From Ignavibacteriota bacterium (lineage in GTDB: Bacteria; Bacteroidota; Ignavibacteria; Ignavibacteriales; Melioribacteraceae), in NCBI GenBank assembly GCA_002698995.1, contig PAAX01000013.1, positions 1-64,000 of the forward strand: 64,000 bases of DNA, read 5' to 3'. A program made the translations under genes and the position numbers. Under the pieces are notes generated by a model. That model was not told the origin of the DNA. It saw only the letters and a list, made by a program, of their open reading frames with translations, and did not search any database. Numbering within the stretch: the stretch's first letter is position 1; the number at the start of each line of letters is the position of its first letter. Shown in pieces: positions 53,604-63,076 of this stretch.

Positions 53604-54178
53604 TATTGTATTATATATTTTGAGAAATAAACGTTATTTACTTTTACTTCGGGAAACATCGAAGAAACATTAGAAGAAAGTTCAATTTTTAATGTATCTC
53701 TAAAACTGTAATTACTTAATTCTGCCAAAGTCTTTTTAGATAATGTAGAAATTATAAGATCTTTTAGAATTACATTTTTCGATTCAAGAGTTTTAAGTTC
53801 TTCTTCCGATGCCAAATCAAATCCCATTGAAACAAGCATAATTCTTTGTCCTTTTGTACCGGCAGGATTAACAATCATATCATCAACATTTAATATGTGT
53901 TTGCCAACCTCAACAGAATCTAATTTCTTGGTTTCTTCTGTTTCTTCGGGTGATTCTTCTACAACCTCAAATCCTGAAGGATCAATAACCGGATTTGCAT
54001 TTGTACCTTTGTTCAATAATATGTTTGCAGTAACAAAATAAACCACAATCAACTGAATTATGAAAAGGGGCAATCCAATTAAAAAGATTTTGGGATTGAT
54101 CGCAGAAGAAGTTTTAGCTTCCGGAAGACTTAATTTTTCGTCTACATTTTCGTTCATATTTTTTTCGTTTTTTGCCAT
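53603..54178 (-). CDS. fliL: flagellar basal-body-associated protein FliL
   Basis: A 191-residue inner-membrane protein with one helix at about 29-51 and a periplasmic stomatin-like domain (about 85-190) containing HILNVDDMIVNPAGTKGQRI and ILKDLIISTLSKKTLAELSN. FliL supports stator function. It starts the fliL-flhG block after a gap of about 160 bases behind flgE, so its promoter probably lies in that gap. No ribosome site is obvious. Confidence 0.92.
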   Translation of the reverse strand: MAKNEKNMNENVDEKLSLPEAKTSSAINPKIFLIGLPLFIIQLIVVYFVTANILLNKGTNANPVIDPSGFEVVEESPEETEETKKLDSVEVGKHILNVDDMIVNPAGTKGQRIMLVSMGFDLASEEELKTLESKNVILKDLIISTLSKKTLAELSNYSFRDTLKIELSSNVSSMFPEVKVNNVYFSKYIIQ

Positions 54179-54294
54179 AACTATTAACTTTATTCAAATG
54201 ATATACCATAAGAAAAAGTTAATTTTGAACGAAATTGGGGGTTTTTAGGAGTGATTGTAAATATTACTGGCTAATATTGCACAGTTGACGAAAT

Positions 54295-54327
54295 CTAAAG
54301 GGGGGAATTTCTTCCCCCCACCTTTAG
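54295..54327 (-). terminator. hairpin after flgE, possible terminator
   Basis: A GC-rich stem GGGGGGAA/TTCCCCCC with a four-base loop, extended by an outer CTAAAG/CTTTAG pair separated by a small bulge, 16 bases past the flgE stop. On the minus strand it is not followed by a clean T run, so it may attenuate rather than end transcription between flgE and fliL. Confidence 0.5.
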
Positions 54328-54342
54328 GAATTTATTTAGGAC

Positions 54343-55983
54343 TTATCTTACTAAGTTTGTTATTTCTTGAAGTAAATTGTCACTTGTTGTTACAACTCTC
54401 GCATTAGCTTGGAATCCTCTTTGAGAAACTATCATTCTTGTAAATTCTTCAGAAAGATCTACGTTTGATTGTTCTAAGGCGCCAGATTGAATTGTTGTTC
54501 CTGTAGATTCGCCCGGTTCACCAATTAAAGGATTTCCAGAGTTAGCTGATACTGTGTACATATTTTCACCCACACTTGTTAATCCGTTTAAGTTAGGGAA
54601 TGTAGCCATCATAATTTGAGCTAATTGTTTTGATTGACCATTTGAGAAAACACCAACTATATATCCATATTGATCTATACTTAAATTTGATAAAGAAGCT
54701 GCAGCAGAACCATTTTGGCTTAATGCTGAAAGTACAGAATCAGCAGAAGTTTGTGTAATTCCATCAAAGCCTGATCCAAAGTTTAAAGTTATATTTTCAG
54801 CTTGTGCGCCGCCTGTTGGTGCAAAAGTAACTACCGGTGGATTCGGAGAGATTGAATCAACTGATCCATCAGAGTTAAATGATATTGTACCGGAGTTTTG
54901 ACTTAAAGTACCGCTTGAGTTTGGAATATCTGCTGTCCAGTTCCAGTTATTTGATGAAGTTTTTGTAAACTTAACTGTTAATGTATGTGAATTACCTAAT
55001 GAATCAAAAATTGATACTGTACCTGTTACTATAGTTGCATCTCTGTTATCATCAACTGTAGAACTTACTGTAGTTGAATTACTTGTTTGTGTTATTTCTG
55101 TCATGTCAAAATTAAAATCAATTCCTAAAGTCGGCTCCACAATATTGATAGCTGCGGCAGCTGCTCCGTTAACAGTTGCAACATCACCTGTTGTATTGTC
55201 AAAAACAACTGCTAAAGCTGTTGCACCGTTATCTGCTACAACGTTACCGTCTGCATCGGTTAATTCGTAAGTCATATCATATTCGTCGGCAGCGGTTTTT
55301 GTGTATGTTACACTTAATGTATATTCATTTCCATTTGAATCATAAATAGTATTCGAATCAGTTACTGAATCGCCAACAGCAATTGCAGAATTGATATTTC
55401 CTGATTGCACATATTCTTCTGATCTAGTAATTGAAGCGGTACTATCCAAGTTTCCGCCCCATGTTGCATTAGTTGTTGCAACTGCAGGTAATCTTAAATT
55501 TGTATCTATTGAAATATCTTCTAAATTATTTCCGGGAGGTATAACACCTTCGCTGGTTGCTACTTTACCTTGAACAATAGCACCGTTTTGAGGATTAACT
55601 AATTTTCCGTCAGCATCAAAAACAAACGATCCGGCTCTTGAATAAAATCTTTCGCCGTTATTTTCAAGAATAAATAAACCGCTACCTTGTAAAGCTAAAT
55701 CAGTAACAATACCTGTTCTTTCAAAAGTACCTTGATTCCAGTTTCTATCAACTGAATTCAATTTCATACCTAAACCTATTTGAAATGTATTTGTACCACC
55801 GGAAAGATCAGTTGGATTGTTGCCAAATCTTACAAACTGATTGAAAGTATCGCTGAAAGTAACTCTTGAACCTTTATAACCGATTGTATTAACGTTGGCG
55901 ATGTTATTACCAATAACATCCATCATAGATTGGTGATTTCTTAAACCAGAAACGCCTGCGAATAGTGAATTAATAAGTGACAT
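54343..55983 (-). CDS. flgE: flagellar hook protein FlgE with duplicated D2 domain
   Basis: The hook subunit, 546 residues (enteric FlgE is about 400). The axial N-terminus reads MSLINSLFAGVSGLRNHQSM then VIGNNIANVNTIGYKGSRVT, and the C-terminus has GALEQSNVDLSEEFTRMIVS. The central part holds two D2 (FlaE-type) domains in tandem, about 177-305 (YDSNGNEYTLSVTYTKTAAD) and 310-415 (FDSLGNSHTLTVKFTKTSSN), which explains the extra length. The first copy is the one that resembles the insert in FlgL. AGGAGG sits close before the ATG. Confidence 0.95.
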   Translation of the reverse strand: MSLINSLFAGVSGLRNHQSMMDVIGNNIANVNTIGYKGSRVTFSDTFNQFVRFGNNPTDLSGGTNTFQIGLGMKLNSVDRNWNQGTFERTGIVTDLALQGSGLFILENNGERFYSRAGSFVFDADGKLVNPQNGAIVQGKVATSEGVIPPGNNLEDISIDTNLRLPAVATTNATWGGNLDSTASITRSEEYVQSGNINSAIAVGDSVTDSNTIYDSNGNEYTLSVTYTKTAADEYDMTYELTDADGNVVADNGATALAVVFDNTTGDVATVNGAAAAAINIVEPTLGIDFNFDMTEITQTSNSTTVSSTVDDNRDATIVTGTVSIFDSLGNSHTLTVKFTKTSSNNWNWTADIPNSSGTLSQNSGTISFNSDGSVDSISPNPPVVTFAPTGGAQAENITLNFGSGFDGITQTSADSVLSALSQNGSAAASLSNLSIDQYGYIVGVFSNGQSKQLAQIMMATFPNLNGLTSVGENMYTVSANSGNPLIGEPGESTGTTIQSGALEQSNVDLSEEFTRMIVSQRGFQANARVVTTSDNLLQEITNLVR

Positions 55984-56015
55984 ATGACCTCCTAAAGGAT
56001 TTTGTTATTTTATTT

Positions 56016-56069
56016 GATTCAGCGTCTGTCAGTCGGCTGAATCGGGGGCGTCCTTAAAAGGTCCCGCCC
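56016..56069 (-). promoter_or_regulatory. GC-rich double hairpin in the flgE leader
   Basis: Two stem-loops in the 106-base gap upstream of flgE. One is GATTCAGC/GCTGAATC with a 12-base loop (56016-56043); the other is GGGCG/CGCCC enclosing CCT/AGG (56046-56069). Both are strikingly GC-rich in an AT-rich window. They could terminate the preceding fliG-flgD transcript partly, control flgE translation, or be a dispersed intergenic repeat. No riboswitch class is recognised. Confidence 0.55.
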
Positions 56070-56089
56070 TAGTGTTAGTTAATTAAAAT

Positions 56090-56467
56090 TTATTGTGCAA
56101 AAACTACACTGTCTATATTTGTAAAAACATTATCGGTACTTTCTTCAATTGGTAAAGCCGTTACAACTGTTTTGTTTGGGATATTAACGATAAACGCTTT
56201 GTTATCCATCATTACCAAAGAATCTTTTGCTCCTTTTGCTTCAGCTCTGGATACTGCATCCTGCAGTCTGCTTAATTCAGTATCACTCATTTCAATATTT
56301 CTTGTTTCCAATCTTTTCATTGCATGAGCTGAGAATTTAATTTTATCAAGTTCTTTCTTGAAAAGATCATCAAAGGTTGAACCTGTAGTTTGAGGTTTTT
56401 TAGCAACCTGCTGACTCTCTTTAACAATCGGAACAAAAGGAACACTTACCCCATTAATATGAGCCAT
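56090..56467 (-). CDS. flagellar operon protein (TIGR02530-like)
   Basis: A 125-residue soluble protein of the family known only as 'flagellar operon protein', found between flgD and flgE in many phyla. The family pattern is clear: FDDLFKKELDKIKFSAHAMK, then RLETRNIEMSDTELSRLQDA, and AFIVNIPNKTVVTALP. Its function is not established; its fixed place suggests a link to hook cap or hook assembly. It follows flgD directly with no gap. Confidence 0.88.
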   Translation of the reverse strand: MAHINGVSVPFVPIVKESQQVAKKPQTTGSTFDDLFKKELDKIKFSAHAMKRLETRNIEMSDTELSRLQDAVSRAEAKGAKDSLVMMDNKAFIVNIPNKTVVTALPIEESTDNVFTNIDSVVFAQ

Positions 56468-57157
56468 CTATCTTCCTCCGCTCGTAACTTGAACCGCGTT
56501 TAATATTTCGTAAACATCAGCTAAATTATATTCTATGTTGTTTATTACCAGCATTGTTCCATTCTCTGTAAACCTTAGTGAATCAATTAATCCTGTTCTG
56601 AATGCTTTTGTTACCATATCTTCATCATTTAATGTTTTTGCTTCTACTTCAAATCTGTAATTACCATTAGAAACTTTTTCACCATTATTATCGGTAAAAT
56701 CCCAAGAAAGTTTATGGTCTCCTTCAGAAACAGGTAAATCATCAAAGGTTTTTACCAAAACACCGTTTTCATCATATATTTTAACTGTAACCGACCTGGC
56801 TTCAGACGGAAGATTATAGCCTAAACCGATTTCCTCCTGTCCGTTGTTAATTAAAGTTGTTCCTTCTAATTTTACTTCTTTGCCGATTAAAGCTGCAGTC
56901 ATAGTATTGTTAACAGCCTGAGTTAACTGGTAATTTGCATTTATACTTTGCTCTAATGAATCACTCATATTACTTAATTGCTCAAGAGAACTGAATTGTG
57001 CGAGCTGTGCAGTAAACTCCGTTCCTTCCATAGGCGAAAGTGGATCTTGATTTTTCATCTGTTCAATCATAAGCTTTAAGAAATCATCTTTGCCTAACTC
57101 GCTTTTACCTTGAGTTGTATTTGTACCATAAATATTGTTTTGAACTCCGTTTACCAT
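56468..57157 (-). CDS. flgD: flagellar hook cap protein FlgD
   Basis: A 229-residue hook scaffolding protein. The N-terminal motif GKDDFLKLMIEQMKNQDPLS with EFTAQLAQFSSLEQL is diagnostic. The C-terminal half is the Ig-like/tudor pair, seen in VTVKIYDENGVLVKTFDDLP and DNNGEKVSNGNYRFEVEA. It caps the growing hook and is replaced by FlgK. It lies nine bases after fliK. Confidence 0.95.
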   Translation of the reverse strand: MVNGVQNNIYGTNTTQGKSELGKDDFLKLMIEQMKNQDPLSPMEGTEFTAQLAQFSSLEQLSNMSDSLEQSINANYQLTQAVNNTMTAALIGKEVKLEGTTLINNGQEEIGLGYNLPSEARSVTVKIYDENGVLVKTFDDLPVSEGDHKLSWDFTDNNGEKVSNGNYRFEVEAKTLNDEDMVTKAFRTGLIDSLRFTENGTMLVINNIEYNLADVYEILNAVQVTSGGR

Positions 57158-57166
57158 TTTAATCTC

Positions 57167-60100
57167 CTATACAACATAATCGTATGTGTTATAGCCAAGT
57201 GATTTAACTTTAGATTCATCAGTAATTTCTATTTCTTCTTCTCTAAGTGAGTTTCCGTTACTTCTTTTTTTGCTTCCGCTGAACTGCTTTCCGCTTTTTA
57301 CATCAGTATCACTTAAAGATATATTTACACCGCCAAGTTGAATACCGCTTCTTGACAACTGCGACTGTAATTCATTAAGGTTATTTTCTACGTGATGTTT
57401 AATTGCCGTAGATTCAACTTCAATTTTTGCTCTAAGTGTGTTTTCAACCATCTCCAGCTTTATCTTCATCTTACCCAGATTTTCCGGATCGACTTGAAGA
57501 ACTAACGTATTCTTGTCCTGCTTTTGAATATGCTTTGCAACTTCTCTCATTATCTCGGCAGTTTTAACAATTCTTACGTTGTTGCTGTTAAATCTTGCTT
57601 GTTCGTTTCTAAACTCGTTATTAACTTTTTTAGTAAAGTCCTCTTTACTATTTATTAATTCTTTTTCGAATCTTGATTCCGGTTTATCTCTTAATTCTGT
57701 TTTAACATCCTTGTGATCGTCAAGCTTATATTGATCATTTTTAGATAGATCTTCTTTTGTACTGCTTTGATTTCTTAGATTAGAATCAGAACTAGTTTTA
57801 GATTCCGCAGTTAATTCTTTTTCGTTAACCTGAGTCTTTTCAGATTTATTGTTATCATTTTTTGTCACAGATTCTTTTATAACAACAGTTTCCTTTTCAA
57901 TCTTTTGTTCAGGTTTTGCAGCTGTTTCAAAATTGGTCTCTTTAACTTTCTCATTTAATTTATTTCTTTCGCTGCTCTTTAAGTCCGCACCTGGAGCCGG
58001 TTTTCTATCATCGTCAATTTTGCTTACTGATTCTTTAGAAGATTTATTTTCTGTATCATTTACTTTGTTTAACTGAACAGTTTCTGATTTTTCACTTTTC
58101 AGCGGTTTGCCATTTTCTTGTATAGTATTTTTATCAGTAGAATTGTTATAAACTGATTTTAGCTTTTCTTCATGTTTTACTTCTTGATTGCCACCCGGTT
58201 TTTCAAATGATGCAGTTTTGATATCCCTTTCAATAACTGTATTAGGTTTATCTTCTTTTACTTGATCTGTACTAGTTTTTTTATCTACAATAATTTCCTT
58301 TTCAACAGCGACATGCTTCTCAGGTTTAACTTTGATTTCTTCTTTCTTTACAAGTTCATCCATTTTCGGATTTGCATTTAGAGATTCTTTATTCTCTGTT
58401 TTATTGGCGGCACCGTTATTCTTTTCCGAAATTATCTTTTCCATATTCTGTGATTTTGTATTAGGTTCAGTGGTTTTAACTTCCTCAATATTTTTTAGAT
58501 TTGGATGCAATTCAACTTTTATTTCTTTGGCTGAAGTCTGTTCAATTTTACCATCGATGATCTTTACTTCATTTTGCAAAGTTGGTTTTGTATCCGGTTT
58601 ATCATTCTTTACTTCAGTTTGGTGTAATTCAATTTTACTTACCGGTGCTTTTACTTCAGTTTGATTCTTCTCTCTTCCAGTGTGTACTTCCGCACTCTCA
58701 TTTATTTTATTATTGGTGTTATCAACTTTAATTTCACTTTTTAACTGAACTGGTTTAACTTCAACATTATTTGTATTTTGTTTCGACTCAATACTTGAAT
58801 TTAATTCAGCTTTTACATTCTTTACTTCACTTTGCAATGTGGGTTTTACATCTGCCTTCGAATTCTTTATCGTTTCATTTAGTTCAGTTACAGATTTTTT
58901 TACAGTAGAATTGGATAAGCTTTTTTTATCTGCAATTGCGCTGTTAGTCAATTCCTTCTTAACAATTTCCTTATCATTATTTGATTCTGATTTTATGTAA
59001 TTAACATCTTTAACAATCTTTTTAACTTTGATACTGATCTGCTCACCTGAATTATTTTCTTTTGGTTTTTCAACTGTAGCATTTGGAACTGTGACTTTTA
59101 TATCATCATTTTTAGTCGCTGCTAATTTAGAATCTTGCTGAACTGGTTCCTGTTTAATCAATTTAACCGGTTCATTATTCGCGGAAATTTTTACTTCACT
59201 GTTTTGATTATTTCTTTCGGTTGAATTTTGAACAGCCACTTTCTCTGCTTCATTGTTTGAAGAAAGAATATTTTTATCAGGATTGGTGCTTGTTTTTACT
59301 TCAGCAGCTTCAGTTTTGATTTCACTTTTAGAATCTGAATTCACTTTATGGTTAGCAATTTTTTCCGGTTCTGAATTTACTGTATTAAGAATCGGAGTTT
59401 TTTTATTTAATTCAGTCTCTTCAATTTCAGTAGCAACTTTACTCTCTGATCCATTTGAAATATTGATTGAAGGTTGTCCGATAACATTTTTGGTAATGTT
59501 ATCAGATTGATTTTCATTGCCATTTGTCGATTCAATCTTTACTTCAGAATTTACACTTTCCTTTGCCGGTACTGCAGTTTCAGTCTTAGGCATTATTTCT
59601 ATTTTTTCTGATTTTTCTTCAATGTTATCTTTATTCTGAATTTTAGTTGTCGAATCAGAAAGGTTAAGTTCACTTGAAATCGATTTAATTATTTGTGAAT
59701 CTGAGTTTGATTTTAAGTCATTAATATTATTGTCAGCACTTTTTACTAGTGTAAGTTTAGCACTTTCATTACTTACTTTTTCAACCAGATCAATACTGAT
59801 AATGTTTTCATTTAACAATGCAGCAGCATGTTGAGTTGTATTTTGAACAGCATTATTATTGGTAATCAAGGCTAAATTCAGCTGCTTACTGTTAGCAAAT
59901 GAAGCAATATTCTTAGAAGCATAAACTGGATTTTCATCTTCAATAAAACTTGATAATTCTTCTTTATTATTTATTACATTTATCTGTGCAACAACCAGAT
60001 TGTTTTCATCCACTAATGCAAAATCTTTTTTATCTAGTTTTATCTTATCAACATTTTTTTGTAGAACATCTAAATCCGAATCAATCTTTTGTACAGATAA

Positions 60101-60706
60101 TTTAATTGATTTGGTCTCAGATTGATCAGTGCTCTTTTTAACAACTTCATTATCTTTATTTACCTTTGAAATAAGAAAAGACTGAATCCCTTTATCAGTA
60201 CTAACAGAAACAATAAGAGGATTGCCCGAATTTAATTCCTTAACAATCTTATTATTATTATCTGATGTTGTTTGATTATCATTTGGGGTTTCTATTTTCG
60301 CAACTTTTGTCTCAACATCGGTATTACTTTCACTTGATTCATTTTCATTAACAGATAATATCTTCTTTAATATACTAAGTAAATTCACTTGTGCCGAATC
60401 ATTACTGCCATTTTGTTTAGTAATTTCATTTACATTTAGAGTAAGTTTTACTTCCTCTAAATTATCTTGTGATAATTGGGTTAAACTAATCTGATCATTT
60501 TGAAATATTGATTTTACATCCAAACTCGGTAATTCGTTTTGCTTTCCTTTAAGAAGTGTAGGGAAACCGCTTTCATTCTGTTCATGGTTTATAAATACAT
60601 TTATAATATCTGAGAACAAATAATTTGTACTTTTCAGCTTTGCCTGTTTAGCAAAAGTCAATCCTTCCTGCACATCTGTATTTATAAAAAGTGGACTGAA
60701 AACCAT
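57167..60706 (-). CDS. fliK: very long hook-length control protein FliK
   Basis: A 1179-residue FliK, about three times the enteric length. The C-terminal core that acts on FlhB is at about 1060-1150 (LVLQVDPENLGKMKIKLEMV, VENNLNELQSQLSRSGIQLG). Everything before it is low complexity: about a thousand residues rich in Lys, Glu, Ser, Asn and Val with recurrent motifs such as SEVK, KTEVK and EVKPT, predicted to be disordered. FliK is a molecular ruler that is exported during hook growth. The long reading frames on the opposite strand arise from this biased composition. Adjacent to flgD downstream and motE upstream. Confidence 0.93.
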   Translation of the reverse strand: MVFSPLFINTDVQEGLTFAKQAKLKSTNYLFSDIINVFINHEQNESGFPTLLKGKQNELPSLDVKSIFQNDQISLTQLSQDNLEEVKLTLNVNEITKQNGSNDSAQVNLLSILKKILSVNENESSESNTDVETKVAKIETPNDNQTTSDNNNKIVKELNSGNPLIVSVSTDKGIQSFLISKVNKDNEVVKKSTDQSETKSIKLSVQKIDSDLDVLQKNVDKIKLDKKDFALVDENNLVVAQINVINNKEELSSFIEDENPVYASKNIASFANSKQLNLALITNNNAVQNTTQHAAALLNENIISIDLVEKVSNESAKLTLVKSADNNINDLKSNSDSQIIKSISSELNLSDSTTKIQNKDNIEEKSEKIEIMPKTETAVPAKESVNSEVKIESTNGNENQSDNITKNVIGQPSINISNGSESKVATEIEETELNKKTPILNTVNSEPEKIANHKVNSDSKSEIKTEAAEVKTSTNPDKNILSSNNEAEKVAVQNSTERNNQNSEVKISANNEPVKLIKQEPVQQDSKLAATKNDDIKVTVPNATVEKPKENNSGEQISIKVKKIVKDVNYIKSESNNDKEIVKKELTNSAIADKKSLSNSTVKKSVTELNETIKNSKADVKPTLQSEVKNVKAELNSSIESKQNTNNVEVKPVQLKSEIKVDNTNNKINESAEVHTGREKNQTEVKAPVSKIELHQTEVKNDKPDTKPTLQNEVKIIDGKIEQTSAKEIKVELHPNLKNIEEVKTTEPNTKSQNMEKIISEKNNGAANKTENKESLNANPKMDELVKKEEIKVKPEKHVAVEKEIIVDKKTSTDQVKEDKPNTVIERDIKTASFEKPGGNQEVKHEEKLKSVYNNSTDKNTIQENGKPLKSEKSETVQLNKVNDTENKSSKESVSKIDDDRKPAPGADLKSSERNKLNEKVKETNFETAAKPEQKIEKETVVIKESVTKNDNNKSEKTQVNEKELTAESKTSSDSNLRNQSSTKEDLSKNDQYKLDDHKDVKTELRDKPESRFEKELINSKEDFTKKVNNEFRNEQARFNSNNVRIVKTAEIMREVAKHIQKQDKNTLVLQVDPENLGKMKIKLEMVENTLRAKIEVESTAIKHHVENNLNELQSQLSRSGIQLGGVNISLSDTDVKSGKQFSGSKKRSNGNSLREEEIEITDESKVKSLGYNTYDYVV

Positions 60707-61302
60707 TATTGTTTACCTGTTAATTGAATGACTGTCTGAGGATCTAATTGAGTTAATATTTCTGCTGCTTTTTTCTTTTTCATAGAATAAATAATATCTC
60801 TTGCCACATTATCGGAATATTCTGTAATAATTTTAGCTGCTTTTCGAGAATCCATTGCTTCAAATAATTTCACTGTACTTTTAATCCAGTCTTTATATAC
60901 AGAATCCTGCTTTGCATTTAGGTTTGTTTCAAGAGTTTCTATTTTCTTTTCCTGGTTTTTTAAGTCATCTGCCATTTTAGAAAAATTAACTTTAGCATCA
61001 GCCAGACTCTCTTGCAGTGTAGGATCTTTTAGAACAACTTTGTAAACTGTATCTGTTTTAGTTGTTACATAAATTTTCTTTAAGCTGTCAATTACTTCTT
61101 GTTTAAACTCATTTTTAATAAAATCTTCAACCTGCGTATAATCTTTCTCAGCAAGTTTAATCGACCTCTCATTAACGGTTTTGGGTTTGCTGAAATCAAA
61201 CTTGAAAATATTATTGAATTGTGTATTCAAGAAAATAAGCAAACCGGTTACACCCAGAAATGCCGTAGAAAAAACAATTATATAAACAATTTTATTTTTC
61301 AC
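60706..61302 (-). CDS. motE: MotE-like chaperone (MgtE N-like domain)
   Basis: A 198-residue protein with an N-terminal membrane helix (about 7-25), a coiled coil (about 60-140) and a C-terminal MgtE intracellular N-type domain: FEAMDSRKAAKIITEYSDNV, KKKAAEILTQLDPQTVIQL. This is the layout of MotE, the periplasmic chaperone for stator protein MotC in alpha-proteobacteria, and of the YlxF gene found between fliJ and fliK. The exact role here is unproven. The start is GTG, and the stop overlaps the fliK start. Confidence 0.82.
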   Translation of the reverse strand: MKNKIVYIIVFSTAFLGVTGLLIFLNTQFNNIFKFDFSKPKTVNERSIKLAEKDYTQVEDFIKNEFKQEVIDSLKKIYVTTKTDTVYKVVLKDPTLQESLADAKVNFSKMADDLKNQEKKIETLETNLNAKQDSVYKDWIKSTVKLFEAMDSRKAAKIITEYSDNVARDIIYSMKKKKAAEILTQLDPQTVIQLTGKQ

Positions 61303-61303
61303 T

Positions 61304-61741
61304 TTAAGATTCCCTTACAAACTTTTTTGCTGCTATTTCATCTATCTCTATCTGCTCAATTTTTTTCTGTTCATTTAGAAAATCCAAATAATGTTTCTCT
61401 TTCAACTTTTCAAACATTTTGGCTTCTTTGGTTCTTTGAGCTAATTCAGCAATTTTTTTTTCTTTTGATTTATTCAATTCAGTTATATGCTTTTGTAATG
61501 TTTCAATTTTTTTATCAATAAGTAATTCATAATTTTGAAGGTAATGAAGCATATTTACCTTCACTGTTCCGTTTGTTGTTAATTTTGCTTTGTGCAGTTT
61601 TATTGATACAAGTAAATTCTTAATTGCTTCATTAGTTTTAGTAATCTCAAGTTCAATTAAAGAAAGCTCTTTCTGAGTTTTCTTTTCCATTGTCTCTTTT
61701 ATTTTCTTTATAGTTTCAAATTTGTATTTGAACTTTGCCAT
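61304..61741 (-). CDS. fliJ: flagellar export protein FliJ
   Basis: A 145-residue coiled-coil protein, the stalk of the FliI ATPase ring. It opens with AKFKYKFETIKKIKETMEKK, the usual F-x-L-x-x-V/I-x-x-x-x-E pattern, and is Lys/Glu-rich throughout. It lies three bases behind fliI and before motE, the standard place. Family conservation is weak, so position carries weight. Confidence 0.9.
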   Translation of the reverse strand: MAKFKYKFETIKKIKETMEKKTQKELSLIELEITKTNEAIKNLLVSIKLHKAKLTTNGTVKVNMLHYLQNYELLIDKKIETLQKHITELNKSKEKKIAELAQRTKEAKMFEKLKEKHYLDFLNEQKKIEQIEIDEIAAKKFVRES

Positions 61742-61744
61742 TTA

Positions 61745-63076
61745 TCATACCAATGGTTTTTCAATTATTGAATTCAACTTACTTATCGAATCTTGAAACA
61801 TTGCTTTTTCCGTCATATCCTGTTTTAGGAATGATCTAAGTTTAGAAATCTTTGAGAGTGCATGATCAATTTGAGGATTACTTCCTTTTACGTAAGCTCC
61901 AATATTTATAAGGTCTTCAGCTTCATTATACGTTGTTAATATTTCATTAAACTGTATTGCACGCATTCTATGATCTCTGTTAACAATATCGGGCATAACT
62001 CTACTTACGCTTTGTAAAGGATCAATTGCCGGAAACTGCCCCTTATTTGCAATCTTTCGAGAAAGAACAATATGTCCATCTAAAATGGATCTTACTGCAT
62101 CAGCAACCGGTTCGGTCATATCATCACCGTCAACTAAAACAGTATAAAAACCGGTAATTGAACCACGGTCTGATGTACCGGCTCTTTCCAATAATTTTGG
62201 AAGAATTGCAAATACAGAGGGTGTATAACCTTTTGTTGTTGGAGGTTCGCCGACTGTCAAACCGACTTCACGCTGTGCCAATGCAAATCTTGTTACCGAA
62301 TCCATCATCAAAACTACATCTTTCCCTTGATCTCTGAAATACTCGGCAATAGTGGTTCCAATGTAAGCGGCTTTAATTCTCATTAATGCCGGTTTATCGC
62401 TGGTTGCAACAATTACTACCGATCGCTTAAGTCCTTCTTCACCTAAATCTTTTTCAATAAATTCTCTAACTTCTCTACCTCTTTCACCAAGTAAAACTAT
62501 AACGCTTACATCGGCATTTGTGTTTCTAGCAATCATACCAAGCATTACACTTTTACCAACTCCGCTTCCTGCAAAAATTCCTACGCGCTGTCCCCGTCCA
62601 ACTGTAAGCAAACCATCAATTGATCTTACCCCGGTTTGCAATGGAGTTTCAATTCTTCTTCTATTTAACGGATTAGGAGGATCGCGAAAAACAGTTTTGT
62701 TCGAAATATTTTGTATCGGTCCTTTGCCATCTATCGGTTCTCCCATTCCATCAATAACTCTTCCTAAAAGTTCGTCGCCAACTCCAATTGAAAAACTTCT
62801 TCCGGTAGCAATAATTTCGCACGAAGGAGAAATGTTTTCAACATTTCCAATAGCGATTGATAATACTTTTCCTTCCTTAAATCCAACTACTTCGGTTCTG
62901 CAGACTTCAGTTCCATCTCTATTAACAATTGTGCAGACTTCACCCAAAGAAACATTAGGTCCAATTGAAACAATTACCAATCCAATAACATCAGTTACTT
63001 TTCCATTTATTTTATATACATCTGTAGATGTGATTATTGAAGAATATTTGTCAATATATTTTGCGGCTAATTCCAT
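61745..63076 (-). CDS. fliI: flagellum-specific ATPase FliI
   Basis: A 443-residue F1-type ATPase that helps energise export. The Walker A is in GQRVGIFAGSGVGKSVMLGM, Walker B is in VVLMMDSVTRFALAQREVGL, and the family segment ETPLQTGVRSIDGLLTVG precedes the P-loop. C-terminal helices are present. TAATG overlap with fliH, its regulator. Confidence 0.96.
   Translation of the reverse strand: MELAAKYIDKYSSIITSTDVYKINGKVTDVIGLVIVSIGPNVSLGEVCTIVNRDGTEVCRTEVVGFKEGKVLSIAIGNVENISPSCEIIATGRSFSIGVGDELLGRVIDGMGEPIDGKGPIQNISNKTVFRDPPNPLNRRRIETPLQTGVRSIDGLLTVGRGQRVGIFAGSGVGKSVMLGMIARNTNADVSVIVLLGERGREVREFIEKDLGEEGLKRSVVIVATSDKPALMRIKAAYIGTTIAEYFRDQGKDVVLMMDSVTRFALAQREVGLTVGEPPTTKGYTPSVFAILPKLLERAGTSDRGSITGFYTVLVDGDDMTEPVADAVRSILDGHIVLSRKIANKGQFPAIDPLQSVSRVMPDIVNRDHRMRAIQFNEILTTYNEAEDLINIGAYVKGSNPQIDHALSKISKLRSFLKQDMTEKAMFQDSISKLNSIIEKPLV

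Noticed and set aside
55984-56089. Possible c-di-GMP riboswitch before flgE
   Set aside because: The two stems do not show the conserved GEMM core sequences; simple hairpins only.
57849-59510. Long plus-strand reading frames opposite fliK
   Set aside because: They are hydrophobic mirror images of the Lys/Glu/Ser-rich FliK coding strand, with no ribosome sites and no family features.
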